Part shown: in pieces, positions 35,289 to 44,118 of the stretch
Position numbering within the stretch: the first letter of the stretch is position 1
Layout of the letters: each line of letters starts with the position of its first letter
From: JACQFZ01 sp041485885
Lineage (GTDB): Bacteria; Pseudomonadota; Gammaproteobacteria; Acidiferrobacterales; Sulfurifustaceae
DNA: 64,000 bases
Assembly: GCA_041485885.1 (NCBI GenBank)
Contig: JBGPKL010000001.1
Span: 147,402 to 211,401 of the forward strand
Reading direction: 5' to 3'
Position numbers and translations under genes: made by a program
The notes under the pieces: generated by a model
Told to the model about the DNA's origin: nothing
Databases searched by the model: none
Seen by the model: only the letters and a program-made list of their open reading frames with translations

Positions 35289-35981
35289 TCAGCGCTTACG
35301 TATCAGCGACACACCGTCCCGCAAGGGGATCATTACGCGTTCCACCCGCGGGTCGCGGCGCACGAGTTCGTTGAATCGCATGATCGCATGGGTCGCTTCC
35401 GACATCGTGTCTCCCGCGACACTAGTACGTCCCTGTACGTCGTCCGATGCTTTTTTGAAATCGAGTACGCGACCCGACCATAGCACATTGTCGGCGACGA
35501 TCAGCCCGCCGGTTTTCAGCCGCGGCAAGACGCGTTCGTAGTAGTTGATGTAGTTCTCCTTGTCGGCATCGAGAAACACGAAATCGAGTGGCAGCGCGTC
35601 GGTCAGTTCGCCAAGCGTATGAAGCGCGGGGCCGAGGTGCAGCACTATCTTTTTTCCGTGCGGGCTGCGCGCAAAAAACCGTCTCGCGATCTCCGCATGT
35701 TTGGGATCGATCTCGCAGGTAACGATCTCTCCGTCGGCCGGCAGCGCCTCGGCCATCGCGAGCGCCGAGTAGCCGGTGAAGGTTCCAATTTCCAGGATCC
35801 GCCGTGCTCCGGTCGCGCGCACCAGCAATTGCAGGAACGCCGCTTCCAGCGGGCCGATGACCATCTGAGCGTTGGCGAGGTTTCTGTTAGTGTACGTTTG
35901 CAACTCTTCGAGCAGCGGCGCGGGCGGAGAGGAATGAACGGTGCAATACTCTTCGATCGCGGCGGGAACGAGTGTTTCCAT
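35289..35981 (-). CDS. Class I SAM-dependent O-methyltransferase (CCoAOMT-like)
   Basis: A 230-residue methyltransferase of the catechol/caffeoyl-CoA O-methyltransferase type. It has the SAM loop LEIGTFTGYSALAMAEALP, acidic residues in EIDPKH, and the metal-site regions DFVFLDADKENYINYYE and GGLIVADNVLWSGRV. It is likely to be a cation-dependent enzyme acting on a small aromatic substrate, which is unknown. ATG 35981 is taken as the start; a longer frame reaches 36050 but would overlap glnE. It is divergent from glnE with 47 bases between the starts. Confidence 0.85.
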   Translation of the reverse strand: METLVPAAIEEYCTVHSSPPAPLLEELQTYTNRNLANAQMVIGPLEAAFLQLLVRATGARRILEIGTFTGYSALAMAEALPADGEIVTCEIDPKHAEIARRFFARSPHGKKIVLHLGPALHTLGELTDALPLDFVFLDADKENYINYYERVLPRLKTGGLIVADNVLWSGRVLDFKKASDDVQGRTSVAGDTMSEATHAIMRFNELVRRDPRVERVMIPLRDGVSLIRKR

Positions 35982-36028
35982 GATTTTGTCGGTGAAAGTT
36001 TCTTGAGCGCTAGTACGTAGTGTCACGA

Positions 36029-38938
36029 ATGAAGAGCGATTCGGCAACACCTCCGATCGATTCCCTCAGTGAGGTAGCGGATGACGCGTTGGTCCGTCTG
36101 CCGACCGAGCTGCGTGCCGGTGTGCAAGCGCATTGGTCCGCGATCCGCGCCGCTCTCACAGGGATTCGCGCGGATGAGCGGGCGCGGACGTGGGCCGCGT
36201 CGCTCCCCCGAGTCTTGGCGGGCAGCGACTTCATGGTCCAAGCGCTCGAGCGCGACTCGGCGATTCTCGGCGAGTTGCTGGAAAGCGGAGATTTGTCCCG
36301 GCCGTATTCTGCGGGCGAACTCGCCCCGCACGTCGAACGCGACGTCGCCCGCGCGAGCGATGAAGCGGAGCTCAAGCGCGCGCTGCGCGCGAGGCGTCGG
36401 CGGGAAATGATACGCCTCGCGTGGCGCGATCTCGCCGGTCAGGCGCCGCTTGGCGAGGTGCTCGCGACGCTGTCAGAATTCGCCGACGCTTGCATCGACA
36501 CGGCGCTTCGGTGGCTCACCACGCGCGCGCACACGCAATACGGTGTTCCGCGTTCATCGGGCGGCGAGACCATCGGGCTTGTCGTATTGGCGCTCGGCAA
36601 GCTCGGCGGAAACGAGCTCAACTTCTCCTCCGACATCGACGTGATCTTCACGTATGCGGAGGAAGGCGATGTGCACGGACCACGGCCGATCAGTCACACC
36701 GAGTTTTTCCTGCGATTGAGTCAGTCGCTCATTAGCGTGCTCAACGAGTCGACGGCGGACGGATTCGTGTTTCGCGTCGACACGCGACTGCGGCCGTTCG
36801 GCGCCAGTGGCCCGTTAGTGCTGTCCTTCGACGCCATGGAACATTACTACCAAGCGCACGGTCGCGAATGGGAACGTTACGCGTTCGTCAAGACGCGCGT
36901 TTGCGCTGGTAATCGAACCGAGGGCGAAGCGCTCCTCGCACGCCTCAAACCCTTCGTCTACCGGCGCTACCTCGACTACGGCGCGCTCGAGGCGATTCGC
37001 GAGATGAAGGCGATGATCGCCCGCGAGGTCGAGCGCAAATCGATGGCGGACAACATCAAGCTCGGCCCGGGCGGCATTCGCGAGATCGAGTTCATCGCGC
37101 AGGCGCTGCAATTGATCCGCGGCGGACGCGAACCGCGGCTGCAAGAGCGCGCCACGCTCAAGGCGCTTGCGTTACTGGCGCAGGCGCAGCACATCGCGCC
37201 GTCGGGGGCCCAGGAATTGACCGGCGCTTATACTTTTTTGCGCCGTACCGAGCATCGTTTGCAGATGATCGCCGACCAGCAAACGCACGCTTTGCCGCTG
37301 AACCCGCTGGGGCGCGCGCGTCTCGCGGTCGCGATGGGATTTTCCGATTGGGAATCTTACCGAATAGAGCTCGAGCGCCAGCGAAAGATTGTGCAGGCAC
37401 ACTTCAGCGAATTGCTCGGGCCCGCCGAAGCGTCGACCGATACTACCGACGTTTTCACGAAGATATGGTCGGGTGGGCTCGATGCGGATCGCGCCGTGAA
37501 GTTTCTGCGCGAAGCGGGCTTTACCGCAGCGCCACAGGTTCACTCGCTGCTCGCCGAGTTGCGCGAAAGCTCGGGATTCCAGGCGCTGTCCGCGGAGGGC
37601 CGAGTGCGCCTCGACCGCCTCGTGCCGCTGCTGTTGCGCGAAACCGCGCGAACGAAAGATCCGAGCGTCACGCTCGCGCGGCTGATTCAGTTGTGCGAAT
37701 CCATCGGCCGGCGCACGGCGTATTTCGCTTTGCTCATCGAGAATCCGACCGCACTTTCGCAGCTCGTCAATCTGGCGGCCGCGAGTCCTTGGATCGCCGG
37801 CTGGATCAGCCGGCATCCGGTGCTCCTCGATGAGCTGCTCGATCCGCGCGAATTGTACGACCTGCCCGACCGTCCCGCGCTGGAAGCGGAGCTGAACGCG
37901 CGGCTCGAATCGCTAGACCCGGATAATCTCGAAGCGCAGATGGAGGCGTTACGCGAATTTCGTCACGCGCACGTATTGCGCGTCGCCGCGGCGGACATCG
38001 GCCCCGGGCTTGCGCCCGATCAAGTCGGCGCGCAGTTGTCCCAGCTCGCGGACGTTCTGCTGTCGGCGTGTCTCGATCTGTCGTACCGCTTGCTCGTTCA
38101 GCGCCACGGCACGCCCGGCGGCGACGCGCGTTGTGCCGAACCCGGCTTCGCCGTGATCGGCTACGGCAAGCTCGGGAGCCTGGAGCTTGGCTACGCGTCC
38201 GATCTCGACATGATCTTTCTTTACGACGAAGTCGAAGGCGGCATGACCAGCGGGCCGCGGACGATACCGAATGAACTTTTCTTCGCGCGCTTGGGGCAGC
38301 GCCTGATCAACCTGCTGACAACACGCACCCCCGCCGGTATTTTGTACGACGTGGACATGCGATTGCGCCCGAGCGGAAACTCGGGCCCGTTGGTGACGAG
38401 CCTCGCCGCGTTCGCCCGCTATCAGCAGGACAAAGCGTGGACCTGGGAGCACCAAGCGTTGGTGCGCGCGCGGCCGATCGCCGGCAAACCGGTCTTGCGC
38501 GATGCTTTTGAACAGACCCGCCGCGCGGTGCTTTGCCGCCCACGCGATCAATCGCTACTGCGCCGCGACGTGCGCGACATGCGCGAGAAGATGGCGGCGG
38601 CGCATACCGGCGAATCGGCCGAGTTTGACGTAAAGCATGACCGCGGCGGTATCGTCGATATAGAATTTATGGTGCAATACTGGGTCTTGGCGCGGGCGCA
38701 TGAGTTTCCGGACATCGCCCGGCCGCGGGATAACATTCATATAGTGGAAGCGCTAGCCGGACGGGGCTTGATTTCCCCCGACTGGGCCGATGTGCTCACC
38801 AACGCCTACCGCCGCTTTCTTTCCGTAGAGCAACGCCTAAAGTTGATGGAGCGCGGCGCGCGCGTTCCGCGCGCGGAGCTTGGTGGGGAGCCGGAGGCGG
38901 TGTTGAGCATCTGGAACGACGTTTTTTCGGGGGAGTAG
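36029..38938 (+). CDS. glnE: Bifunctional glutamine synthetase adenylyltransferase/deadenylase
   Basis: A 969-residue enzyme that adenylylates glutamine synthetase (C-terminal half) and removes AMP (N-terminal half) in response to PII. Two nucleotidyltransferase domains are visible, with GGNELNFSSDIDVIFTY near residue 195 and GSLELGYASDLDMIFLYDE near residue 715. The second is followed by DMRLRPSGNSGPLVTSL. The length matches E. coli GlnE (946). Start choice: ATG 36029 or GTG 36020. ilvE follows after four bases, an arrangement shared with Pseudomonas and Xanthomonas. Confidence 0.96.
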   Translation: MKSDSATPPIDSLSEVADDALVRLPTELRAGVQAHWSAIRAALTGIRADERARTWAASLPRVLAGSDFMVQALERDSAILGELLESGDLSRPYSAGELAPHVERDVARASDEAELKRALRARRRREMIRLAWRDLAGQAPLGEVLATLSEFADACIDTALRWLTTRAHTQYGVPRSSGGETIGLVVLALGKLGGNELNFSSDIDVIFTYAEEGDVHGPRPISHTEFFLRLSQSLISVLNESTADGFVFRVDTRLRPFGASGPLVLSFDAMEHYYQAHGREWERYAFVKTRVCAGNRTEGEALLARLKPFVYRRYLDYGALEAIREMKAMIAREVERKSMADNIKLGPGGIREIEFIAQALQLIRGGREPRLQERATLKALALLAQAQHIAPSGAQELTGAYTFLRRTEHRLQMIADQQTHALPLNPLGRARLAVAMGFSDWESYRIELERQRKIVQAHFSELLGPAEASTDTTDVFTKIWSGGLDADRAVKFLREAGFTAAPQVHSLLAELRESSGFQALSAEGRVRLDRLVPLLLRETARTKDPSVTLARLIQLCESIGRRTAYFALLIENPTALSQLVNLAAASPWIAGWISRHPVLLDELLDPRELYDLPDRPALEAELNARLESLDPDNLEAQMEALREFRHAHVLRVAAADIGPGLAPDQVGAQLSQLADVLLSACLDLSYRLLVQRHGTPGGDARCAEPGFAVIGYGKLGSLELGYASDLDMIFLYDEVEGGMTSGPRTIPNELFFARLGQRLINLLTTRTPAGILYDVDMRLRPSGNSGPLVTSLAAFARYQQDKAWTWEHQALVRARPIAGKPVLRDAFEQTRRAVLCRPRDQSLLRRDVRDMREKMAAAHTGESAEFDVKHDRGGIVDIEFMVQYWVLARAHEFPDIARPRDNIHIVEALAGRGLISPDWADVLTNAYRRFLSVEQRLKLMERGARVPRAELGGEPEAVLSIWNDVFSGE

Positions 38939-38942
38939 ATCG

Positions 38943-39866
38943 ATGTCGATGGCCGATCGTGACGGCGTAATCTGGTATGACGGCAAGCTCGTGCCGTGGC
39001 GCGACGCCACGACGCACGTGCTGACGCATACGCTGCATTATGGAATGGGCGTGTTCGAAGGCGTGCGCGCGTACGAGACGCCGCGCGGCACCGCGGTGTT
39101 TCGCTTGAAAGAGCACACCGATCGTTTATTCAATTCGGCGCGCATCATGAACATGCCGATGCCGTACGATAAAGAAACGATCGACAAAGCGATTTTCACC
39201 TCGATCCGCGAAAACAAACTCGCCTCCGCGTATATTCGTCCGATGTGCTTCTACGGAGCCGAAGGCATGGGCCTACGCGCCGAAGGCCTCAAGGTTCACG
39301 TGATCGTCGCCGCGTGGGACTGGGGCAAGTATCTCGGCGAGGACGGCATAAAGAACGGCATCCGCGTGCGCACCTCCTCGTTCAATCGCCACCACGTCAA
39401 CGTTACCATGTGCCGTGCCAAGGCCAATGGCGCCTACATGAATTCGATGCTCGCGCTGCAAGAGGCGCTCGCCACCGGCGCCGACGAGGCGCTGCTCTTG
39501 GATACCGAGGGTTTCGTGTCGGAGGGCAGCGGCGAGAATATTTTCATCGTACGCAACGGCGAGCTCGCCACACCCGATCTCACCTCGGCGCTCGACGGCA
39601 TCACGCGCCAGACGGTGATCGAGCTGGCGCAAGATCTGGGGATCAAGGTGACGGTACGCCGCATTACGCGCGATGAGGTGTATATCGCCGATGAAGCGTT
39701 CTTTACCGGCACCGCCGCTGAAGTCACGCCGATCCGCGAGCTCGATGGCCGCGCCATCGGCAGCGGTTGCCGTGGCCCAATCACCGAGCGGCTGCAGAGC
39801 ACGTTTTTCGATCAAGTCTACGGCCGGCGAGATGCACACCCCGACTGGCTGACACCGGTCCGTTGA
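38943..39866 (+). CDS. ilvE: Branched-chain amino acid aminotransferase
   Basis: A 307-residue class IV PLP aminotransferase for the last step of leucine, isoleucine and valine synthesis. It has GVFEGVRAYETPRGTAVF, IRPMCFYGAEGMG, the region with NRHHVNVTMCRAKANGAYMNS carrying the PLP lysine, and SEGSGENIFIV. It starts four bases after glnE. ATG 38943 and ATG 38949 are both possible starts. A zinc-finger gene follows after 14 bases. Confidence 0.96.
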   Translation: MSMADRDGVIWYDGKLVPWRDATTHVLTHTLHYGMGVFEGVRAYETPRGTAVFRLKEHTDRLFNSARIMNMPMPYDKETIDKAIFTSIRENKLASAYIRPMCFYGAEGMGLRAEGLKVHVIVAAWDWGKYLGEDGIKNGIRVRTSSFNRHHVNVTMCRAKANGAYMNSMLALQEALATGADEALLLDTEGFVSEGSGENIFIVRNGELATPDLTSALDGITRQTVIELAQDLGIKVTVRRITRDEVYIADEAFFTGTAAEVTPIRELDGRAIGSGCRGPITERLQSTFFDQVYGRRDAHPDWLTPVR

Positions 39867-39880
39867 ACGAGAGGAACGCA

Positions 39881-40090
39881 ATGCACCGAACCGAAGGCCC
39901 ATCGCTCGACGCCAAGATCGAGCCGAACGCGGAAAACCGCTACGAGATCACGCGCGCCGATTTGCCGCTGCATTGCCCGATGAAGAATATGAGCCTATGG
40001 AATTCTCACCCGCGGGTTTACTTGCCGATCGACGAAACCGGCGAAGAGCAGTGCCCTTACTGCGGTGCGGTCTACGTTCTTAAGGACTAG
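39881..40090 (+). CDS. Zinc-finger domain protein (zf-CHCC type)
   Basis: A 69-residue protein whose C-terminal half is a CHCC zinc finger, with LHCPMKNMSLWNSHPRVYLP and CPYCGAVYVL. This family is related to the small zinc-binding subunit of respiratory complex I. It is commonly encoded just after ilvE in beta- and gammaproteobacteria, as here, but its role is unknown. GAGAGGAA lies just upstream of ATG 39881. The frame continues upstream into ilvE, but that part is a shadow. Confidence 0.9.
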   Translation: MHRTEGPSLDAKIEPNAENRYEITRADLPLHCPMKNMSLWNSHPRVYLPIDETGEEQCPYCGAVYVLKD

Positions 40091-40193
40091 CCCGCCGGCA
40101 CGAAGCTTGTGATGCGGTCCGCTCTCGCGACGAGAGACTGGTCCGAGCGATCGTTCTGATTCAGTCGCGAGTTTGCCTGGCCGCGTCGGCCGC

Positions 40194-40607
40194 CTACCGT
40201 CGATCCCAATTCTTAAATCGCCGGTGGCAATAGTCGAGCAGCGCCTGGTAATCCGGAAAGAACAGATCGAAGTCGTCCGCACCCGCCGGGCCGTCGAACT
40301 CGCAGTCGTCGTTCGAATGTTCGCGACATACTTGCGGGCGGCTCGCGTAAATGCCGCAACGGCCGTCCGGCTGCAAGTGCGTGCAACGATTGTTGACGAG
40401 CAGGAACCAGCCGTCCGAATCCTTGTAGACTTGCGTGTTGACGTGCGAAATTTGCCACAGCAGCAGGTCGAAGTCTTCCATCGAGCGAGGCGCGTCGATG
40501 TGCTGGGTGAAATACGTGCAGCAGGTGGAGCCGCGACAGAAGCTGCATTTATTTTCGGCCGTGAGCTTCACCTCGCCGGCCGGCTTTATGGGTATAACGG
40601 TCGTCAT
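40194..40607 (-). CDS. YkgJ-family cysteine cluster protein
   Basis: A 137-residue protein with the YkgJ (Fe/Zn-cluster type) cysteine pattern: CSFCRGSTCC near residue 21, then CTHLQPDGRCGIYASRPQVCR and a later NDDC. It is a presumed metal-cluster or zinc-binding protein of unknown function. It is convergent with the ilvE-zinc-finger unit, with a 103-base gap that has only a weak hairpin. Confidence 0.88.
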   Translation of the reverse strand: MTTVIPIKPAGEVKLTAENKCSFCRGSTCCTYFTQHIDAPRSMEDFDLLLWQISHVNTQVYKDSDGWFLLVNNRCTHLQPDGRCGIYASRPQVCREHSNDDCEFDGPAGADDFDLFFPDYQALLDYCHRRFKNWDRR

Positions 40608-40730
40608 CGATGCGTGCCGTCTTCGGGGGGCGCGTCATTATAGGGGCGCGGTCTTTACAAGACGAGCGCGACACAATCGCCCGAACCCTGGAATACAATA
40701 GGGGGCAATGACGGTAGCGGGATTCGACTC

Positions 40731-41582
40731 GTGCGATTGAGCGTAAAAGAGTTTCAGGCGTGGGAGCAAAAGTGCATCACCCTGCTCGGTATGTCGGGCG
40801 TGGGCAAGACGCGTCTGGCCAATCTACTGCGCCGGCACAACTGGTTTCACTACTCGGGCGATTATCGTATCGGCACGAGGTATCTCGACGAGCCGATTCT
40901 CGACAACATTAAGGCGCAAGCCATGCAGGTGCCGGTGTTGCGCGACCTATTGCGAACCGACTCGATTTACATCAGCAACAATATCACCGTCGATAATCTG
41001 CACCCGGTGTCGAGCTTCCTCGGCAAACTCGGCAATCCCGAGCGCGGCGGATTGGGTCTGCCCGAGTTCAAGAGGCGTCAGGAGTTGCACAGAGCGGCCG
41101 AGATCGCCGCCATGAAGGACGCGCCCGAATTCATCCGCAAGGCGCAGGCAATTTACGGGTACCGCCACTTCGTCAACGACGCCGGCGGAAGCGTGTGCGA
41201 GCTCGACGATCCGGAGGTGCTGCGCGTCCTCGCCGAATATACGCTGATCGTATATATAAAGGCGACAACGAATGACGAACAAGCGCTGGTCCGACGTGCC
41301 GAGCGAAATCCGAAACCGCTCTACTATCGGGAAGCATTTCTGGAGGAACAGCTCGCGCTCTACCTGCGCGAGCGGGGCGCGTCGTACGTCGCGCAGATCG
41401 ACCCCGACGATTTCGTGCGCTGGATGTTTCCGCGGCTCTTCGCCTCGCGCATTCCGCGCTACGAGGCCATTGCCCAGCAATACGGTTATGTCGTGAGCAC
41501 GGCCGACACCTCGAAGATCGAAGGCGAGGCGGATTTTCTGCGGCTCATCGAGCGCGCGCTGGCGCAAGCACCGGGAGCGTAA
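40731..41582 (+). CDS. P-loop ATPase of unknown function, coupled to metA
   Basis: A 283-residue protein with the Walker A motif GMSGVGKT (residues 20-27) near the N-terminus. Its hydrophobic strand LIVYIKATTN could be a later core strand. The fold looks like a nucleotide kinase or AAA-less P-loop NTPase, but I do not recognise a characterised family. It starts with GTG 40731, and an ATG just before it is in another frame. Its stop is four bases before the metA start, so the two are probably translated together. This suggests a link to methionine synthesis or its control. Confidence 0.8.
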   Translation: MRLSVKEFQAWEQKCITLLGMSGVGKTRLANLLRRHNWFHYSGDYRIGTRYLDEPILDNIKAQAMQVPVLRDLLRTDSIYISNNITVDNLHPVSSFLGKLGNPERGGLGLPEFKRRQELHRAAEIAAMKDAPEFIRKAQAIYGYRHFVNDAGGSVCELDDPEVLRVLAEYTLIVYIKATTNDEQALVRRAERNPKPLYYREAFLEEQLALYLRERGASYVAQIDPDDFVRWMFPRLFASRIPRYEAIAQQYGYVVSTADTSKIEGEADFLRLIERALAQAPGA

Positions 41583-41586
41583 GCCG

Positions 41587-42651
41587 ATGCCGCTCGTTGC
41601 CAGTTCCGATTTGCCGACATTCGACGCGTTGCGCCGCGAAGGCGAGACGATCCTGCGTAGCGAAGTGGCGCTCAAGCAGGACATCCGCGAGCTGCACGTG
41701 GGCCTGCTCAACATGATGCCCGACGCCGCGCTCGCGGCGACCGAACGGCAGTTCTTCCGGCTGATCGGTCAGTCGAACCAGATCGCGCAGTTCTATGTAC
41801 ACCCGTTCACGTTCAAGGAGCTCGGCCGCGGTCCCGAGACCGAGGCTTATGTCGCGCGCTACTATGAAAGCTTCGACGCGATCAAAGACCAGGGCCTCGA
41901 TGCGCTGATCATCACCGGCGCGAAGCCCCCGCGCGTCGACCTTTCGCTCGAGCCGTTCTGGAAGCCGCTCATCAACGTGATCGATTGGGCTTGTGAGAAC
42001 GTCACCTCGACTCTTTGCTCATGTCTCGCGTCGCACGCCGTGCTGCAATTTCGCTACGAACAGAAACGCCGGCCGCTCGGATTCAAGCGCTGGGGCGTGT
42101 ACTCGCATCGCGTCGTCGACCGGCGCCATCCCCTGGTGGCCGACGTCAACACGCGCTTCGACGTGCCGCACTCGCGTTACTACGACTTCTCGCGCGCGCA
42201 GTTCGAAGCCGCAGGCCTGCATATCCTCGTCGAAAGCGAAATCGCGGGCGTGCATCTCGCGGTGAGCGAGGACCGCTTTCGGCTCGTGTTCAATCAGGGC
42301 CACCCGGAATACGACACGGTGAGCTTGCTCAAGGAATACAAGCGCGAGGTCGCGCGTTTCGTAAACGGGGAGCGACCGGATTATCCGCCGTTCGTCGAGA
42401 ATTACTTCAGCACGCAAGCCGGTGCGATCTTGGACGAGCACAAAGAGCGAGTCATCGCCGCGCGCGCGCGCGGCGATGTAGTCCCGGATTTGCCCGAGAC
42501 ACTGATACCGCTCGATAACACCTGGCACGACACGGCCGAGGCGGTGATCAATAATTGGATCGGCAAGGTGTATCAGCTCACGAACATCGACCGTAAACTT
42601 CCGTTCGCTAAGGGCGTAGACGCCGACGATCCGCTCGGGTTGCGTAAGTGA
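41587..42651 (+). CDS. metA: Homoserine O-acyltransferase, MetA family
   Basis: A 354-residue enzyme of the glutamine-amidotransferase-like MetA (HTS) family that acylates homoserine for methionine synthesis. Visible features are NMMPDAALAATERQFFRLIG, ITGAKPP, the nucleophile cysteine region LCSCLASHAVLQF (in place of the usual CWG), RWGVYSHRV, and the His/Glu part GHPEYD. It is somewhat longer than E. coli MetA (309) at both ends. Whether it uses succinyl- or acetyl-CoA cannot be decided by eye. It is cotranscribed with the upstream P-loop gene. Confidence 0.9.
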   Translation: MPLVASSDLPTFDALRREGETILRSEVALKQDIRELHVGLLNMMPDAALAATERQFFRLIGQSNQIAQFYVHPFTFKELGRGPETEAYVARYYESFDAIKDQGLDALIITGAKPPRVDLSLEPFWKPLINVIDWACENVTSTLCSCLASHAVLQFRYEQKRRPLGFKRWGVYSHRVVDRRHPLVADVNTRFDVPHSRYYDFSRAQFEAAGLHILVESEIAGVHLAVSEDRFRLVFNQGHPEYDTVSLLKEYKREVARFVNGERPDYPPFVENYFSTQAGAILDEHKERVIAARARGDVVPDLPETLIPLDNTWHDTAEAVINNWIGKVYQLTNIDRKLPFAKGVDADDPLGLRK

Positions 42652-42859
42652 TGGTAGTCAGTTTTGAGGATGCCGTACTTCGATAGCGATTTCCATTTCA
42701 CATTCCGATCAGCCGCTTGATCCGCCCTCTTCGCTGCTTTTATCGCATTCGACCGAAGTCTGGTTGACTGGCCAAGTACCTTGCTGACAGACTCCGCATG
42801 CGCTGCCGATTAGCACGCGCCCATTTCAACATCCAGTCTAAGACTCTAAGGGGGGATCC

Positions 42860-43420
42860 ATGTACCGCATGCTGTCTATCTTCGCCATTCAGGGACTGTT
42901 GTTTCTCGCGCTGCCCGCGGACGCGGGCGATCTTAATAAGAGACTGAAGGGAGATTATGACGTCGCCACTACGAGCTTCTGCGCCCAGACGCAGGCGGGA
43001 TTCGGTCCGGAGGGCCAGGCACTGGGGCCGGTCACCTTGTTGAGTAGAGTCATCGAGACGACCCGGACTTACAACGGCGATGGCACTCTGACAATTGTCG
43101 GCCGTACGTTCCAAGTCAACACTCCGTCGGGTACCTTCCCGACGAGCGAATCCGACTTCACTTGTTCGGGTACATATCAGGTGAACGAAGACGATAGCTT
43201 CGCAGAGACGAATACATGCTCAGGTAACGTCTTAACGGGAGCGGTGGCCGGTCAAACCTTCACACAAAGCCCTGTCGCGATCAACGGACAAATCCGCGGC
43301 AAGACGCTGCTCTTCAAGGAAACCACGGCGTTGCCCGCAACCGTCGTTACTTTGTCGGTCAGCGGGGCTTTTTTCCGCCTTTGTGGGACGACCGGTACCG
43401 GGGTAAAGCTGCCAAAATAG
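42860..43420 (+). CDS. Exported protein of unknown function
   Basis: 186 residues with a signal peptide (hydrophobic residues about 3-18, then ADAGD). The mature part is Thr/Ser/Gly-rich and beta-like, with four cysteines in the mature region (Cys38 or so, two near the middle, one near the C-terminus). I do not recognise the family. AAGGGGGG lies ten bases before ATG 42860. It is a single gene with its own terminator at 43427-43468. Confidence 0.7.
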   Translation: MYRMLSIFAIQGLLFLALPADAGDLNKRLKGDYDVATTSFCAQTQAGFGPEGQALGPVTLLSRVIETTRTYNGDGTLTIVGRTFQVNTPSGTFPTSESDFTCSGTYQVNEDDSFAETNTCSGNVLTGAVAGQTFTQSPVAINGQIRGKTLLFKETTALPATVVTLSVSGAFFRLCGTTGTGVKLPK

Positions 43421-43426
43421 TAAGGT

Positions 43427-43468
43427 TGCGCCCGGTACCGCTACGGAATTTACCGGGCGCATTATTTT
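43427..43468 (+). terminator. Rho-independent terminator-like hairpin after the 42860 gene
   Basis: The stem TGCGCCCGGTA (43427-43437) pairs perfectly with TACCGGGCGCA (43451-43461) around a 13-base loop, followed by TTATTTT. It begins six bases after the stop codon. Confidence 0.75.
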
Positions 43469-43652
43469 CACCTAGTCGTACTCCGGTTTTCGGCTTCGCT
43501 CGTGCAAAACGCGTTGCGAAGTTCCTCCGGCTATCTCCGGCTCGGGTAGTCGCTTGAGTCTACGTCTGGCAGAGGAACTTCCCGCATTGCCGTCGATAAG
43601 CTGAGTGTGTTTGCATTCGTTCAGAGGCTAGATCGAATCAAACACTGCGCAC

Positions 43653-44117
43653 ATGGATGTTGCCGAGCTGTTCAGGAGACACTCCGCTAGAGAAGCGGCG
43701 CGACGCAAGTTTAAAGGCGCGACGTTGATGTTCGTACTCTGTTTGCCGCTGGCGCAAAGCGCGCAGGCAGTAGAGATTTACTACGCGCGCGCCATCGGTC
43801 AGGACTTTCTGCCGGACACAACGACACCGGCGCCACCCCCCGCGAGTGCGAAAGAAGCACCGAAACCCGCCGCACCCGAGCTTCCCGCGCTCGGAACAAC
43901 GACGGACGCAAAAGCCGCTACAACCGGCGAGACAAGTTTGTGGACGAAGATACTTGTCGGAGTCGTCGTGGTCGGTGCGATCGCGGCGCTCGGTAATCGA
44001 GGCGGCGGTGGCAGCGACGATGTCAACGCGAGTACCGCGCCTGCTCCCGCGCCGAGCTCACCGCCACCCACCAGCGGCGGCTTTAACATAGGGATCGGCG
44101 GCGGAAAGAAGAAATAA
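43653..44117 (+). CDS. Low-complexity envelope protein of unknown function
   Basis: 154 residues. A first hydrophobic segment (about residues 24-40, ending AQSAQA) looks like a signal peptide with a long charged n-region. Then there is a Pro/Ala/Thr-rich stretch, a second hydrophobic segment near residue 97 (KILVGVVVVGAIAALG), and a Gly- and Pro-rich end with GIGGGKKK. I do not recognise it. Low complexity makes the coding call less certain, but codon positions look normal and the frame is closed at both ends. Confidence 0.55.
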   Translation: MDVAELFRRHSAREAARRKFKGATLMFVLCLPLAQSAQAVEIYYARAIGQDFLPDTTTPAPPPASAKEAPKPAAPELPALGTTTDAKAATTGETSLWTKILVGVVVVGAIAALGNRGGGGSDDVNASTAPAPAPSSPPPTSGGFNIGIGGGKKK

Positions 44118-44118
44118 G

